The notes below the pieces were generated by a model that ran no database searches, was not told the DNA's origin, and was given only the letters and a program-made list of their open reading frames with translations. Below, one piece after another: positions 48,898 through 57,043 of a stretch of 64,000 nucleotides of DNA; within the stretch, counting starts at the first letter, position 1; each line of letters starts with the position of its first letter. The translations under genes were made by a program, and so were the position numbers. This DNA is from Neisseria sp. KEM232 (GTDB lineage Bacteria; Pseudomonadota; Gammaproteobacteria; Burkholderiales; Neisseriaceae), in assembly GCF_002237445.1 (NCBI RefSeq), contig NZ_CP022527.1, forward strand, positions 1,550,001 through 1,614,000, read 5' to 3'.

Positions 48898-50276
48898 AGC
48901 AACAGGCCTTTATCGTTCGACAGGTTTTTGCTGTGTTTTTCCAAGAGCCACACAAGCAGCACGGCGGCGGCGGCCAGCGATACGATCAGCGCCGTCCAGA
49001 AGCCGTAAATCTTCATGCCGGCAAGATTGGCCAGCAGCCAGCCGGGCAGCAGGCCGAAGCCCCAAAAGGCAATGCCGTGTACCAGCATCGGCGCTTTGGT
49101 GATTTTGTAGCCGCGCAGGGCGTAGGAAGAAATGCACTGGGTGAAATCAAAAAGCTGGAACAGCGCGGCAAACAGCAGCACGGAAGCGGCCAACGACAGC
49201 ACGGCGGCATCGTCGGTGTACATCGACGCCAGCGGTGCGCGCAGCAGCATCAGCAGGCTCATCGTGCACAGCGCCAAGCCCAGTCCGAGCACGATGCCGA
49301 CGCCGGAAATATAACGCGCCCGCCGCCGCTGCCGCCTGCCCAGCGCAAAGCCGACGCGCACGGTAACCGCCGCGCCCAAAGCCTGCGGAATCATGTAGAT
49401 AATCCCCGTCAGGCTGATCACGACCTGCTGCGCGGCCACATAGTCTTCGCCGAATTTGGCAATCAGGAACATGATGAAGGTAAACAGGCTGGCTTCGAGA
49501 AAATACGACAGCCCCGACGGCCAGCCCAGCTGCCAAAACTGTTTCTGCGCTGCCCAATCGGGCTTGGAAAAGCCGCCCGCCATGCCGAAGCGGCGGAAAT
49601 AATCCGCTTTTTTCACATAAAGCCACAAAGCCGCCGCCTGAAACCAGCAAACCAGCATCGTCGCCAGCCCGCAGCCCGCGCCGCCCAATTCGGGCATGCC
49701 GAATTTCCCGTAAACAAACATATAGTTGAGCGGAACATTCAGCGCCAGAGCCGCCCAACTGATCCACATCAGCGCCTGCGTTTTATTCAGGCTCGACGTG
49801 TAGGCGTGCAGGGCGCGGTGCAGCATCATCGCCGGCATCGCAGGCGCAGTGAACCACATATACTGCGCCAGCATTTTCTCCACCCGCGGCGGCAGGTCGA
49901 GATAGGCCAGAAAGGGCGGAACCGCCGCCAGCAGCAGCACCATGCCCGCCATTCCGAGAAACAGGCCGAACCACAAACCCTGCCGCCCCGTTTCGCCGAC
50001 TTCGGCATATTTTCCTGCGCCGTTGAGCTGCGACACAATCGGATTGAGCGCCGCCATCACGCCCATCCAGGTGATGAACACCGTGGCAAAGGCCGAGCTG
50101 CCCAGCGCCACCGCCGCCAGGTCTTCCTTGCCCGCGCCGCCCGCCATCACCGTATCGACGAAGCCCAGCCCCACCGCCGCAATCTGCGCCAGCATCATCG
50201 GCCAGGCCAGCACGGCCAGCGCTTTGGCTTCCTTAAAGAAAACGGCGGGGGAGTAACGGTTTGCATCGAGCAGCAT
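48894..50276 (-). CDS. norM: MATE-family multidrug efflux protein NorM
   Basis: Twelve-helix Na+ or H+ coupled MATE exporter in the inner membrane, 460 residues. Conserved segments include LAWPMMLAQIAAVGLGFVDT and VMAGGAGKEDLAAVALGSSA in the N-lobe, and LGRRQRRRARYISGVG and FTQCISSYALRGYK later in the C-lobe. Length and topology match NorM of Neisseria. It overlaps murB by four bases. The 351-base upstream gap holds a truncated copy of the palindromic repeat element and several DUS copies rather than an obvious gene. Confidence 0.94.
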   Translation of the reverse strand: MLLDANRYSPAVFFKEAKALAVLAWPMMLAQIAAVGLGFVDTVMAGGAGKEDLAAVALGSSAFATVFITWMGVMAALNPIVSQLNGAGKYAEVGETGRQGLWFGLFLGMAGMVLLLAAVPPFLAYLDLPPRVEKMLAQYMWFTAPAMPAMMLHRALHAYTSSLNKTQALMWISWAALALNVPLNYMFVYGKFGMPELGGAGCGLATMLVCWFQAAALWLYVKKADYFRRFGMAGGFSKPDWAAQKQFWQLGWPSGLSYFLEASLFTFIMFLIAKFGEDYVAAQQVVISLTGIIYMIPQALGAAVTVRVGFALGRRQRRRARYISGVGIVLGLGLALCTMSLLMLLRAPLASMYTDDAAVLSLAASVLLFAALFQLFDFTQCISSYALRGYKITKAPMLVHGIAFWGFGLLPGWLLANLAGMKIYGFWTALIVSLAAAAVLLVWLLEKHSKNLSNDKGLLL

Positions 50277-50303
50277 AAAGATTCCAAAGTTTCAGACGGC
50301 ATC

Positions 50304-50405
50304 AGGGGTGTAGTGACATTCGGCTTGCGAGACGGTTTTTTGAGTAAAAAATGCCCGAATGCAAGGAAAAAAGCACAGCAAGGTGGACACCTGCGGGCAT
50401 TTTTA
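50304..50405 (+). mobile_element. Truncated copy of the 171-bp palindromic element
   Basis: From about CAGGGGTGTAGTGACATTCG through TTGCGAGACGGTTTTTTGAG, CGAATGCAAGGAAAAAAGCA and GCAAGGTGGACACCTGC to GCATTTTT. It matches one half of the element at 55789-55959 read on the minus strand and breaks off at a DUS. It lies in the 351-base gene-free gap upstream of norM. Confidence 0.7.
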
Positions 50406-50627
50406 AGGCCGTCTGAAAAACAAAACGGTTGCGGAAAAAACACAAGCCGGAGGCATCCGGCAGGGCGCGCATTTTAGCAAACAATGGCTGGCGCGGTATG
50501 GCAAAGACAGAGGCCGTCTGAAAGCCTGCGGTGTTTTTTCAGACGGCCTCCGTCCGCCGCCATGGCAAACGCAAAAAGGCGGAGTGGTTTTCAGACGGCC
50601 TGCAAAAGATTTGGAGCAGAACGGCTT

Positions 50628-53195
50628 TCAGACGGCCAACACGCCGCGCAAATCTTTTTTCAGCGCCACTTGGCGGTTCGGGTCGGCCAGCTGCGGCGCG
50701 TAGAGCAGGAAGCTGTCTTCGGCGCGCTCGTCGGAGGTGTTGATTTTGGCGTAACGCAGGCTGATGGCGTGACGGTTGAAGATGTCGGCGGTGTCGGCGA
50801 GCAGGCCGGGGCGGTTGACGGCGGTGAGGGTGAGGGTATACCAGCCGGGCTGTTCTTCTTCCGCCTGGATGTCGATCAGCGGGGCGATGGGCAGGTGGCG
50901 GGCGCGGCGGCTGGGAATGCGCCCGGCAGCGGGTGCGGGCGCAGGGCTGCCGTGGAGGAAGGCTGTGAGATCGTGCATCAGCGCGGCTTCGATGCGGCCG
51001 CGGTCGGCATCTGTGCTGCCTTCGGGCGGGCGCACGGCGAAGGTGTCGAGGACAAAATCGTGGTCGGTAACAAAGGCACGCGCAGCGGCGATGTCGAGAT
51101 TGTGGCGGGCGAGGATGCGGCACAGACCCGAGAAAATGCCGTGTGCGTTGGGCAGATAGGCGGCGATTTGCAGCATGCCGGGGTCGGCGGGGTGGGGGCG
51201 GATACGGGCAAAGGGGGCTTCGGGATCGGCGGCGACGGCGGCGGTGTGCCAGAGGATTTCGCTTTCCTGATGGCGCACGAAATAGGCTTCGCCGAGGGCT
51301 TTCCACAGGCGGCGGCGCTGTTTTTCGTCGTATCCGGCTTGGGCGAGGGCGGCTGCGGCGGCACTTTGGCGGCGGCCGGTAACGGCTTCGCGGCTATCGG
51401 GATTTCCGGAGAGATGGCGGGAGGCCGTCTGAAAAAGAGTGTGTAAGAGACCCGCTTTCCACGAGTTCCACAGTTTGGGGTTGGTGCCGCGGATGTCGGC
51501 AACGGTGAGCAGATACAGGGCGGACAGGCGTTCGGCCGTCTGAACGCGGCGGCAGAAGCGGGCGACGACTTCGGGGTCTTGGATGTCTTCTTTCTGCGCG
51601 GTAAGCGACATTAAAAGATGGTTTTCCACCAGCCAGCAGAGCAGTTCGGCATCTTCAGACGACATGAAGTGGTCAGCGGCAAAACGGCGGGCGTCGGCCA
51701 CGCCTTCGCGGGAGTGGTCGCCGCCGCGTCCTTTGGCGATGTCGTGGAAGAGGGTGGCGAGATAGAGAACGTAGGGCTTGGCAAACGCGTGCATCAGGGA
51801 AGAGGCGAAAGGCAGCTCGTGCAGGTGCTGCTCCATCGCCAGCCGCCGCATATTGCGCAGGACGGTGAGGATGTGGTCGTCGACGGGGTAGATGTGGAAG
51901 AGGTCGTGCTGCAACAGGCCCACGATGTTTTCCCACGCGGGCAGGTAGCGGCCAAGCACGCCGTAGAGGTTGAGAAAACGCATGGTGTGGGTGAGGCCGC
52001 TGCCGTAGCGGAAAAAGCCGATAAAGCGGCGGCGGTTGGTTTCGTCGGCGTAAAACGCGGCATCGATATGGCGCGTGGCCGCCCACCAGGCGCGCAGGGT
52101 TTTCGGCGCCAATTCGCTCAAATCGCTGCGCGTCTGCAAAATCTCCACGGCGCGGAAAATGTGTTCGGGCTGCCTGCCGAACAGGTTTTTGTCGCGCACG
52201 GCCAGCTGGTTGCCGATTTGGTAATAGTCGGCGTCGATGTCGCGCACGATACGCGGCAGCGGCGAATACACGCGGCCGCGCAGCATCGGCAGGATAATGC
52301 CGTTGAGCTGCTTTACTGCCTTGGCGGCGCGGTAAAAGCCGCTCATCAGCCGCTCGTTTTTTTTCAGACGGCCTCTGCCGGGCGCATCGGGCATACCGTC
52401 CGCCAAACGGTTTTGCAGATCGAAAACCAGCCGGTCTTCCTCGCGCCCGGCCGCCAAGTGCAGATCGATGCGGATGGCAGCCAGATTGCGGTGGCTGCGT
52501 ACCAGAAGCGCGGCTTCGGCGCGCGTGAGGATGCGGCGGCGGAGCAGGGCGGCGATGCCGGCGTCCAGCCCCTGCGCTTTGGCCAGCCACAGCATGGTAT
52601 GGATGTCGCGCAGCCCGCCGGGACAGGTTTTCACATTCGGTTCGAGCAGCGCGCCCGCCCCCTGCTGTTTGTTGTGCCGCTGGCGCATTTCCAAAAGTTT
52701 GCCTTCGACAAAGGCCGCCGGATTGCGCTGCGCCTCCAAAGCGGCAGTGAATTGTTCCGCCAAATCTTTGTTGCCGCAGAGAAAACGCGCTTCGAGAAAG
52801 GCGGTGTCGGCGGTCAGATCGTCGCGCGCGGCCGCGCAAAGTTCCGCCACCGTGCCCGATTTCACGGCAGGTGCCAAACCGATGTCCCACCAAGCCTGTA
52901 CCAGAGCGGCTATCCGCTCCTGTTGCGCTCCGTCCGGCGCCTCGGCGCAAACCAGCACCAAATCGGTGTCGGAAAACGGATAAACCTCGCCTCGCCCGTA
53001 ACCGCCTGCCGCCAACAGACAACTACCGCCGTCGGGAAAAAAATGCGCCCACACGCCGCAAACCGCCTGATCGACAGCCAAAGCCCAACGGCTGAAAAAT
53101 TCTTCGGGACGCCGCCACAGCGCATAGGCATCGGCGGCCTGCTGTTGCTGCCGCCGCAGCCGGGCAGCCGTATCGGAAACAAAATCGGGGTTCAT
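50628..53195 (-). CDS. glnD: Bifunctional uridylyltransferase / uridylyl-removing enzyme GlnD
   Basis: Senses glutamine and controls PII by adding or removing UMP. The 855-residue product has an N-terminal nucleotidyltransferase domain with GGYGRGEVYPFSDTDLVLV, a linker domain, an HD phosphohydrolase domain with FHDIAKGRGGDHSREG, and two C-terminal ACT domains (around HNLDIAAARAFVT and TAVNRPGLLADTADIF). The start ATG at 53193-53195 gives the usual length. Its leader contains two hairpins and an AT-rich promoter. The stop and Ala-Val end are given by a DUS. PII (glnB) is not in the window. Confidence 0.96.
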   Translation of the reverse strand: MNPDFVSDTAARLRRQQQQAADAYALWRRPEEFFSRWALAVDQAVCGVWAHFFPDGGSCLLAAGGYGRGEVYPFSDTDLVLVCAEAPDGAQQERIAALVQAWWDIGLAPAVKSGTVAELCAAARDDLTADTAFLEARFLCGNKDLAEQFTAALEAQRNPAAFVEGKLLEMRQRHNKQQGAGALLEPNVKTCPGGLRDIHTMLWLAKAQGLDAGIAALLRRRILTRAEAALLVRSHRNLAAIRIDLHLAAGREEDRLVFDLQNRLADGMPDAPGRGRLKKNERLMSGFYRAAKAVKQLNGIILPMLRGRVYSPLPRIVRDIDADYYQIGNQLAVRDKNLFGRQPEHIFRAVEILQTRSDLSELAPKTLRAWWAATRHIDAAFYADETNRRRFIGFFRYGSGLTHTMRFLNLYGVLGRYLPAWENIVGLLQHDLFHIYPVDDHILTVLRNMRRLAMEQHLHELPFASSLMHAFAKPYVLYLATLFHDIAKGRGGDHSREGVADARRFAADHFMSSEDAELLCWLVENHLLMSLTAQKEDIQDPEVVARFCRRVQTAERLSALYLLTVADIRGTNPKLWNSWKAGLLHTLFQTASRHLSGNPDSREAVTGRRQSAAAAALAQAGYDEKQRRRLWKALGEAYFVRHQESEILWHTAAVAADPEAPFARIRPHPADPGMLQIAAYLPNAHGIFSGLCRILARHNLDIAAARAFVTDHDFVLDTFAVRPPEGSTDADRGRIEAALMHDLTAFLHGSPAPAPAAGRIPSRRARHLPIAPLIDIQAEEEQPGWYTLTLTAVNRPGLLADTADIFNRHAISLRYAKINTSDERAEDSFLLYAPQLADPNRQVALKKDLRGVLAV

Positions 53196-53219
53196 CACGA
53201 GAAAGAAGCAAAACAAAGC

Positions 53220-53258
53220 GGCCTGCCGCCGCAGAAATCAAAATTGCGGAAGCAGGCC
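53220..53258 (-). promoter_or_regulatory. Hairpin in glnD leader
   Basis: GGCCTGC (53220-53226) and GCAGGCC (53252-53258) close a stem that includes inner CCGCA/TGCGG pairs. On the minus strand it is followed by GCTTTGTTTTGC and ends about 24 bases before the glnD start. It may be a leader regulatory structure or a weak terminator. Confidence 0.45.
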
Positions 53259-53321
53259 TTTTACAAGCGAGGCTTCAATGAAGAGACGTGTCGGGTTTAT
53301 CGTGAAAGGGGATATTCAAAA

Positions 53322-53346
53322 AAGCAGCCTTACTCATGCTGCTTTA
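53322..53346 (-). terminator. Intrinsic terminator-like hairpin upstream of glnD
   Basis: On the minus strand AAAGCAGC..GCTGCTTT is followed by a T-run (TTTTTTGAAT). It lies between ubiE and glnD and could end the ubiE transcript or attenuate glnD. Confidence 0.6.
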
Positions 53347-53351
53347 ACGTA

Positions 53352-53379
53352 TACTATAAAAATTTAACATAATATCAAT
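53352..53379 (-). promoter_or_regulatory. Candidate minus-strand promoter in the glnD leader
   Basis: TTGATA (53374-53379 in reverse) and TAGTAT (53352-53357 in reverse) are separated by 16 bases in an AT-rich stretch. A start from here would run straight into the hairpin at 53322-53346. Confidence 0.4.
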
Positions 53380-53430
53380 TATGCGAAATTAAACTTACAG
53401 CATACAAACCTGTTTTAACCGATTCTTCCG

Positions 53431-53460
53431 TTTTCACTTCGTTAAAGCGTGCTTTCAGAC
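53431..53460. repeat. Copy of the TTCACTTCGTTAAAGC repeat
   Basis: TTTTCACTTCGTTAAAGCGT followed by GCTTTCAGAC: a variant of the repeat at 814-850, next to the ubiE stop. Confidence 0.45.
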
Positions 53461-53488
53461 GGCCTGACAACCGCAGCGCTTGTCACAA

Positions 53489-54226
53489 TCAGAATTTCAC
53501 GCCTTTGTGTAAGGCAACGATGCCTGCGCTCATGTTGTGGTAATCGACGCTGTCGAAGCCCGCGTCGAGCATCATCTGTTTGAGCGTTTCCTGATCGGGA
53601 TGCATACGGATGGACTCGGCGAGGTATTGGTAGCTGTCGGCGTCTTTGGCGATGAGTTTGCCCATCAGCGGCAGCAGTTTGAACGAGTACACGTCGTACG
53701 CGCCCTCCAGCGGCTTGTAAACCTTGGAAAACTCGAGCACCAAAAGCGTGCCGCCGGGTTTGATCACGCGGTACATTTCTTTGAGCGCGGCGTCTTTGTG
53801 GGTCATGTTGCGCAGGCCGAAAGCGACGGACACGAGGTTGAAATAGTTGTCGGGAAACGGCAGCTTCTCCGCGTCGGCCAGCGACACGGGCAGAATCAGG
53901 CCTTCGTTGAGCAGGCGGTCGCGGCCGACGGTGAGCATGGAGGAGTTGATGTCGGTGAGCCACACTTCGCCCTCTTTGCCTACGCGTTTCGCCCAGCCGC
54001 GCGACAAATCGCCCGTGCCGCCGGCGATGTCGAGCACTTTGTCGCCTTTTTTCAGGCGCGCGGTGTGGATGGTGAAGTGTTTCCACACGCGGTGCAGGCC
54101 GCCGGACATCACGTCGTTCATGATGTCGTAGTTTTTGGCGACGGAGTGGAACACTTCGGCCACTTTGCCGGCTTTTTCGTTTTCGTTGACGGTGGAGAAA
54201 CCGAAGTGGGTTTTTTGCTCGCTCAT
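53489..54226 (-). CDS. ubiE: Ubiquinone/menaquinone methyltransferase UbiE
   Basis: SAM-dependent C-methyltransferase of ubiquinone (and menaquinone) synthesis, 245 residues. Motif I is VLDIAGGTGDLSRGWA, and the UbiE signature YNIMNDVMS-like segment (VAKNYDIMNDVMSGGLHRVW) and the later LPFPDNYFNLVSVAFGLRNM are present. The C-terminal part includes YNYMSAG-like HNMSAGIVALHKGVKF. It is 39 bases downstream of the DUF971 gene, with a DUS in the gap, and likely belongs to the same operon. Confidence 0.96.
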   Translation of the reverse strand: MSEQKTHFGFSTVNENEKAGKVAEVFHSVAKNYDIMNDVMSGGLHRVWKHFTIHTARLKKGDKVLDIAGGTGDLSRGWAKRVGKEGEVWLTDINSSMLTVGRDRLLNEGLILPVSLADAEKLPFPDNYFNLVSVAFGLRNMTHKDAALKEMYRVIKPGGTLLVLEFSKVYKPLEGAYDVYSFKLLPLMGKLIAKDADSYQYLAESIRMHPDQETLKQMMLDAGFDSVDYHNMSAGIVALHKGVKF

Positions 54227-54265
54227 GGGTGTTTTTCTTTCTGTGACAGGGGTTTCAGACGGCCT

Positions 54266-54694
54266 TCAATGCCCACCGCAGCTTCCGCCGCCGCAGCCGT
54301 GTCCGCCTTTCTTTTTCGGCACGGGGGCGTCGGCGGCGGACGGTGTGCGCGAGGCACCGGCGGCTTCGAGGCGGGCGAGGTAGTCGCGCCACATTGTATC
54401 GTATCCGTGTGCCAGTTTATACAGATAGTCCCAGTCGTAGAGGCCGCTGTCGTGGCCGTCTGAAAAGACGATTTTCAGGGCGTAGTGGCCGACGGGTTCG
54501 AGGTCGTTAATCAGGACGCCGAGTTTGCCGGTCTGCAAAACTTCCTGGCCGGGGGCGTGGCCGCGCACTTGCGCGCTGGGGGAATAGACGCGCAGGTATT
54601 CGGCGGGCAGTTCGCGCGTTTGGCCGCCGTAAACGAGGGCGAGGACGGCGCGGTCGGGGCGCAGGCGGATTTCTTCGGGAACGGGGTTTTGCAT
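54266..54694 (-). CDS. DUF971 (GBBH-like) family protein
   Basis: A 142-residue protein with the gamma-butyrobetaine-hydroxylase-like N-terminal fold DUF971: PEEIRLRPDRAVLALVYG, ELPAEYLRVYSPSAQVRGH and NDLEPVGHYALKIVFSDGHD, then GLYDWDYLYKLAHGYDTMW. The C-terminus adds a Lys/Gly/Cys/His-rich tail (KKKGGHGCGGGSCGGH) that could bind metal. The family is linked to iron-sulfur proteins elsewhere, but the role here is unknown. It lies between the AEC transporter and ubiE on the same strand, 25 and 39 bases from its neighbours. Confidence 0.88.
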   Translation of the reverse strand: MQNPVPEEIRLRPDRAVLALVYGGQTRELPAEYLRVYSPSAQVRGHAPGQEVLQTGKLGVLINDLEPVGHYALKIVFSDGHDSGLYDWDYLYKLAHGYDTMWRDYLARLEAAGASRTPSAADAPVPKKKGGHGCGGGSCGGH

Positions 54695-54719
54695 ATTGTC
54701 GGTTCTTTGTGTTTAGGGT

Positions 54720-55643
54720 TTAACGGCCGAACAGCAGCACCAGCGAGATGCTGGCGAAAGACAGCACGGTGGTCAGCAGCATGATGGCGGCGCCGCGCTG
54801 TTCGTGGCCGTATTGGCTGTGGACGATGGCCACCATGCTCGCCATCGGCACGCAGGAAAGCAGCGCACCGGCAAACAGCGTGTCCCTGCCCGCACCCAAA
54901 AGCAGCAGGAACAACACGGTCAGCAGCGGGAACACGGCCAATTTCAGCAGGGTCAAGATCAGGATGTCGGCCAGTTTGCCGCCGAGTTTCAGGCCGACGA
55001 GGCTGCCGCCGATAACAAACAGGGCAACAGGCGCGGCGCCTGCGGCAAGGACGGACGAGGTTTTCAGCAGCGCCCCGGGCAGCGGCAGCCAGCCTAAGGC
55101 AAACGGCAGCGCGGCAAACTGGGCGAGGATAATCGGGTTTTTCAACAGGTTTTTCGCTACGGGCAGCAGCGTTTTCAGACGGCCTCCGCCCTGCCCGCCC
55201 GCCGAGTCGGCCAACAGGAAAAACAGTGGAATCAGAAACATATTTTCCACCAGCACGTTCATGGCGAAATACGGCGCGGCCGCCTCGCCGATCACCATCG
55301 CCAGCAGCGGATAGCCGATGAAGCCGGTGTTGGAAAACGATACGGAAAAACCACCCAGCGCCGAAAGCGTGCCGTCGCCGCCGCGCAGGCGCACCACAAG
55401 CGCGCCGAGGGCAAACAGCGCCAGCGTCGCGCCGCCGTAGCCCAAAAGATACGCCGCGTCAAACACTTCGCGGAACGGTTTGCCCGCGATGGCGAAAAAC
55501 ACCAGCGCGGGCAGGCCGATTTTCATCACGAATTTCGCCGCGCCGCGCAACTCCTCGAAACGGAACACGCCGCCGCGCACTGCCGCCCAGCCCAGGCCGA
55601 TAATCAGGAAAATCGGCGCGGTGATATTGAAAACTTCCAGCAT
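54720..55643 (-). CDS. AEC family transporter
   Basis: A 307-residue inner-membrane protein of the auxin-efflux-carrier family, with two sets of five hydrophobic helices. Recognisable segments are NITAPIFLIIGLGWAAVRGG, the central SFSNTGFIGYPLL (the family's conserved Asn/Gly crossover) and, near the C-terminus, LFAGALLSCVPMASMVAIVH. The substrate is likely an organic acid or similar anion but is unknown. It is the first gene of a possible AEC-DUF971-ubiE operon. A DUS in the centre encodes GRLKTLL. Confidence 0.87.
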   Translation of the reverse strand: MLEVFNITAPIFLIIGLGWAAVRGGVFRFEELRGAAKFVMKIGLPALVFFAIAGKPFREVFDAAYLLGYGGATLALFALGALVVRLRGGDGTLSALGGFSVSFSNTGFIGYPLLAMVIGEAAAPYFAMNVLVENMFLIPLFFLLADSAGGQGGGRLKTLLPVAKNLLKNPIILAQFAALPFALGWLPLPGALLKTSSVLAAGAAPVALFVIGGSLVGLKLGGKLADILILTLLKLAVFPLLTVLFLLLLGAGRDTLFAGALLSCVPMASMVAIVHSQYGHEQRGAAIMLLTTVLSFASISLVLLFGR

Positions 55644-55788
55644 GGCGGTCTCGGTTCGTGCGGTGAAAACGGAAAGCGCGGATTCTAGCAGAAGCGGCAG
55701 GCCGTCTGAAACCGTCCTGCCCCGCTTTCGGATTGTAAAGCCCGCAGGCGCGGGTTATAGTGCCGCCCGTTTTCCCGCCCTCCCCTGC

Positions 55789-55959
55789 CCCTAGGGTCTG
55801 TTGACAATCAGCCTTGCGGCGGTGTTTTTGGTAAAAATCCGCGCCTGCCGCGTCAAAAATGCTCGCAAGATGTCCAATCTTGCTGTGCTTTTTTCCTTGC
55901 ATCCGCGAATTTTTCCTCAAAAAACCGCTTCGCAAGCTGAATGTCAACAGCCCCTAGGG
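55789..55959 (-). mobile_element. Palindromic-ended 171-bp repeat element
   Basis: Its ends are CCCTAGGGTCTGTTGACAAT on the left and, on the other strand at the right end, CCCTAGGGGCTGTTGACATT, giving 22 of 24 matches in the terminal inverted repeats. Inner arms TTGCGGCGGTGTTTTTGGTA and TTGCGAAGCGGTTTTTTGAG extend the symmetry. The centre, read on the minus strand, has GCAAGATTGGACATCTTGC, a 7-bp hairpin. It encodes no protein I can support. A truncated copy lies at 50304-50405. With the hairpin at 55953 it makes up most of the 363-base gene-free gap 55644-56006. Confidence 0.7.
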
Positions 55960-55985
55960 CGTGTTGATTGTCAACACGCCCTAGG
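55953..55985. repeat. 33-bp perfect hairpin sharing the element's end motif
   Basis: CCTAGGGCGTGTTGA and TCAACACGCCCTAGG form a perfect 15-bp stem with loop TTG. It overlaps the right end of the 171-bp element and looks like two fused ends of that element with the centre deleted. It lies just upstream of nadE and ends at a DUS. Confidence 0.75.
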
Positions 55986-56006
55986 CCGTCTGAAAAAGGA
56001 TTTTCC

Positions 56007-56801
56007 ATGCAAACACAAGCCGTAGCCGGACACATTGTCCGCTGGCTACAGGACTACGCCGCCTCCGCCCGCGCCAAAGGCTTTGCCGTCGGCATTTCCG
56101 GCGGCGTCGATTCCGCCGTCGTCTCCGCCCTCGCCGCCCGCAGCGGCCTCAACGTTCTGCTGCTGGAAATGCCCATCCGCCAGCAGGCCGACCAGGTCAG
56201 CCGCGCGCAGGAGCATATCGCGCGCCTGCAAAGCGCGTTTGCCAACGTCAAAAGCCTGCGCGCCGACCTCACGCCCACGTTTAACCTGTTTGCCGACACC
56301 GTCAACGTAGACGAAGCCGAATACCCCGCCAAGCAGCTCGCCCTTGCCAACAGCCGCGCCCGCCTGCGTATGCTCACCCTCTATTACTACGCGCAAATCA
56401 ACGGCCTGCTCGTGGCGGGTACGGGCAACAAAATCGAAGATTTCGGCGTCGGCTTCTTCACCAAATACGGCGACGGCGGCGTCGACCTCAGCCCGATAGC
56501 CGGCCTCACCAAAACGCAGGTGTACGAACTGGCTGACCACCTTGACATCCTGCCCGCCATCCGCCAAGCCGTGCCGACCGACGGCCTGTGGGACACCGAG
56601 CGCACCGACGAAGCGCAGATGGGCGCGAGTTATCCCGAACTCGAACGCGCCATGGCCGCCGCCGAAGCGGGCAAAACGCGCGACGATTTTTCCGGCCGCG
56701 AGCAGGAAGTGTTCGACATCTACACCCGCCTCAACCGCGCCGCCCAGCACAAAATCCGCCCGATACCCGTGTGCGAAATCCCGCCGCAAATGCTGGCCTG
56801 A
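56007..56801 (+). CDS. nadE: NAD+ synthase (ammonia-dependent type)
   Basis: Converts nicotinate adenine dinucleotide to NAD+ with ATP and ammonia. The 264-residue product has the adenylation P-loop GISGGVDSAVVSALAA and the later GTGNKIEDFGVGFFTKYGDG with Gly/Asp-rich motif, followed by PIAGLTKTQVYELA. There is no N-terminal glutaminase domain, so it is the short, NH3-dependent form. AAAGGA precedes the start by six bases. It starts right after a palindromic repeat and a DUS. Confidence 0.95.
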   Translation: MQTQAVAGHIVRWLQDYAASARAKGFAVGISGGVDSAVVSALAARSGLNVLLLEMPIRQQADQVSRAQEHIARLQSAFANVKSLRADLTPTFNLFADTVNVDEAEYPAKQLALANSRARLRMLTLYYYAQINGLLVAGTGNKIEDFGVGFFTKYGDGGVDLSPIAGLTKTQVYELADHLDILPAIRQAVPTDGLWDTERTDEAQMGASYPELERAMAAAEAGKTRDDFSGREQEVFDIYTRLNRAAQHKIRPIPVCEIPPQMLA

Positions 56802-56802
56802 G

Positions 56803-56850
56803 TTTCAGAAACGTCATTCCCGCGTTATGTCCCGAAGGGGTATAGGCGGC
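56803..56850. repeat. Interrupted dRS3-like repeat
   Basis: TTTCAGAAACGTCATTCCCG followed by CGTTATGTCCCGAAGGGG and GGCGGCAACGGCC: a TTTCAGAAACGTCATTCCC repeat in which the second dRS3 arm is replaced. Confidence 0.4.
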
Positions 56851-57043
56851 AACGGCCTTTCTGACGGACACACGACAGGCCGTCTGAAAACCGCAAACAG
56901 CGTTTTAAACTCCGCCGAAACCGCCTTTTCAGACGGTCTGCAAAGAACTTCGGGCAATAAGGATAAAAACGGGCGTTACTTGTACAGGCCGTCTGAAAAC
57001 CCTATCATGCGCGGATTTTCAATCCAGCAGACAGGTAAACGAA

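Noticed and set aside
48933..50477. Plus-strand ORF of 514 codons opposite norM
   Set aside because: Gln/His/Arg-rich shadow of a membrane protein gene.
51618..53372. Plus-strand ORF of 584 codons opposite glnD
   Set aside because: Antisense shadow of glnD. No domain-like pattern.
55799..56025. Short ORFs across the palindromic element
   Set aside because: They arise from repeat DNA and differ between copies. No ribosome binding site or conserved protein pattern supports them.
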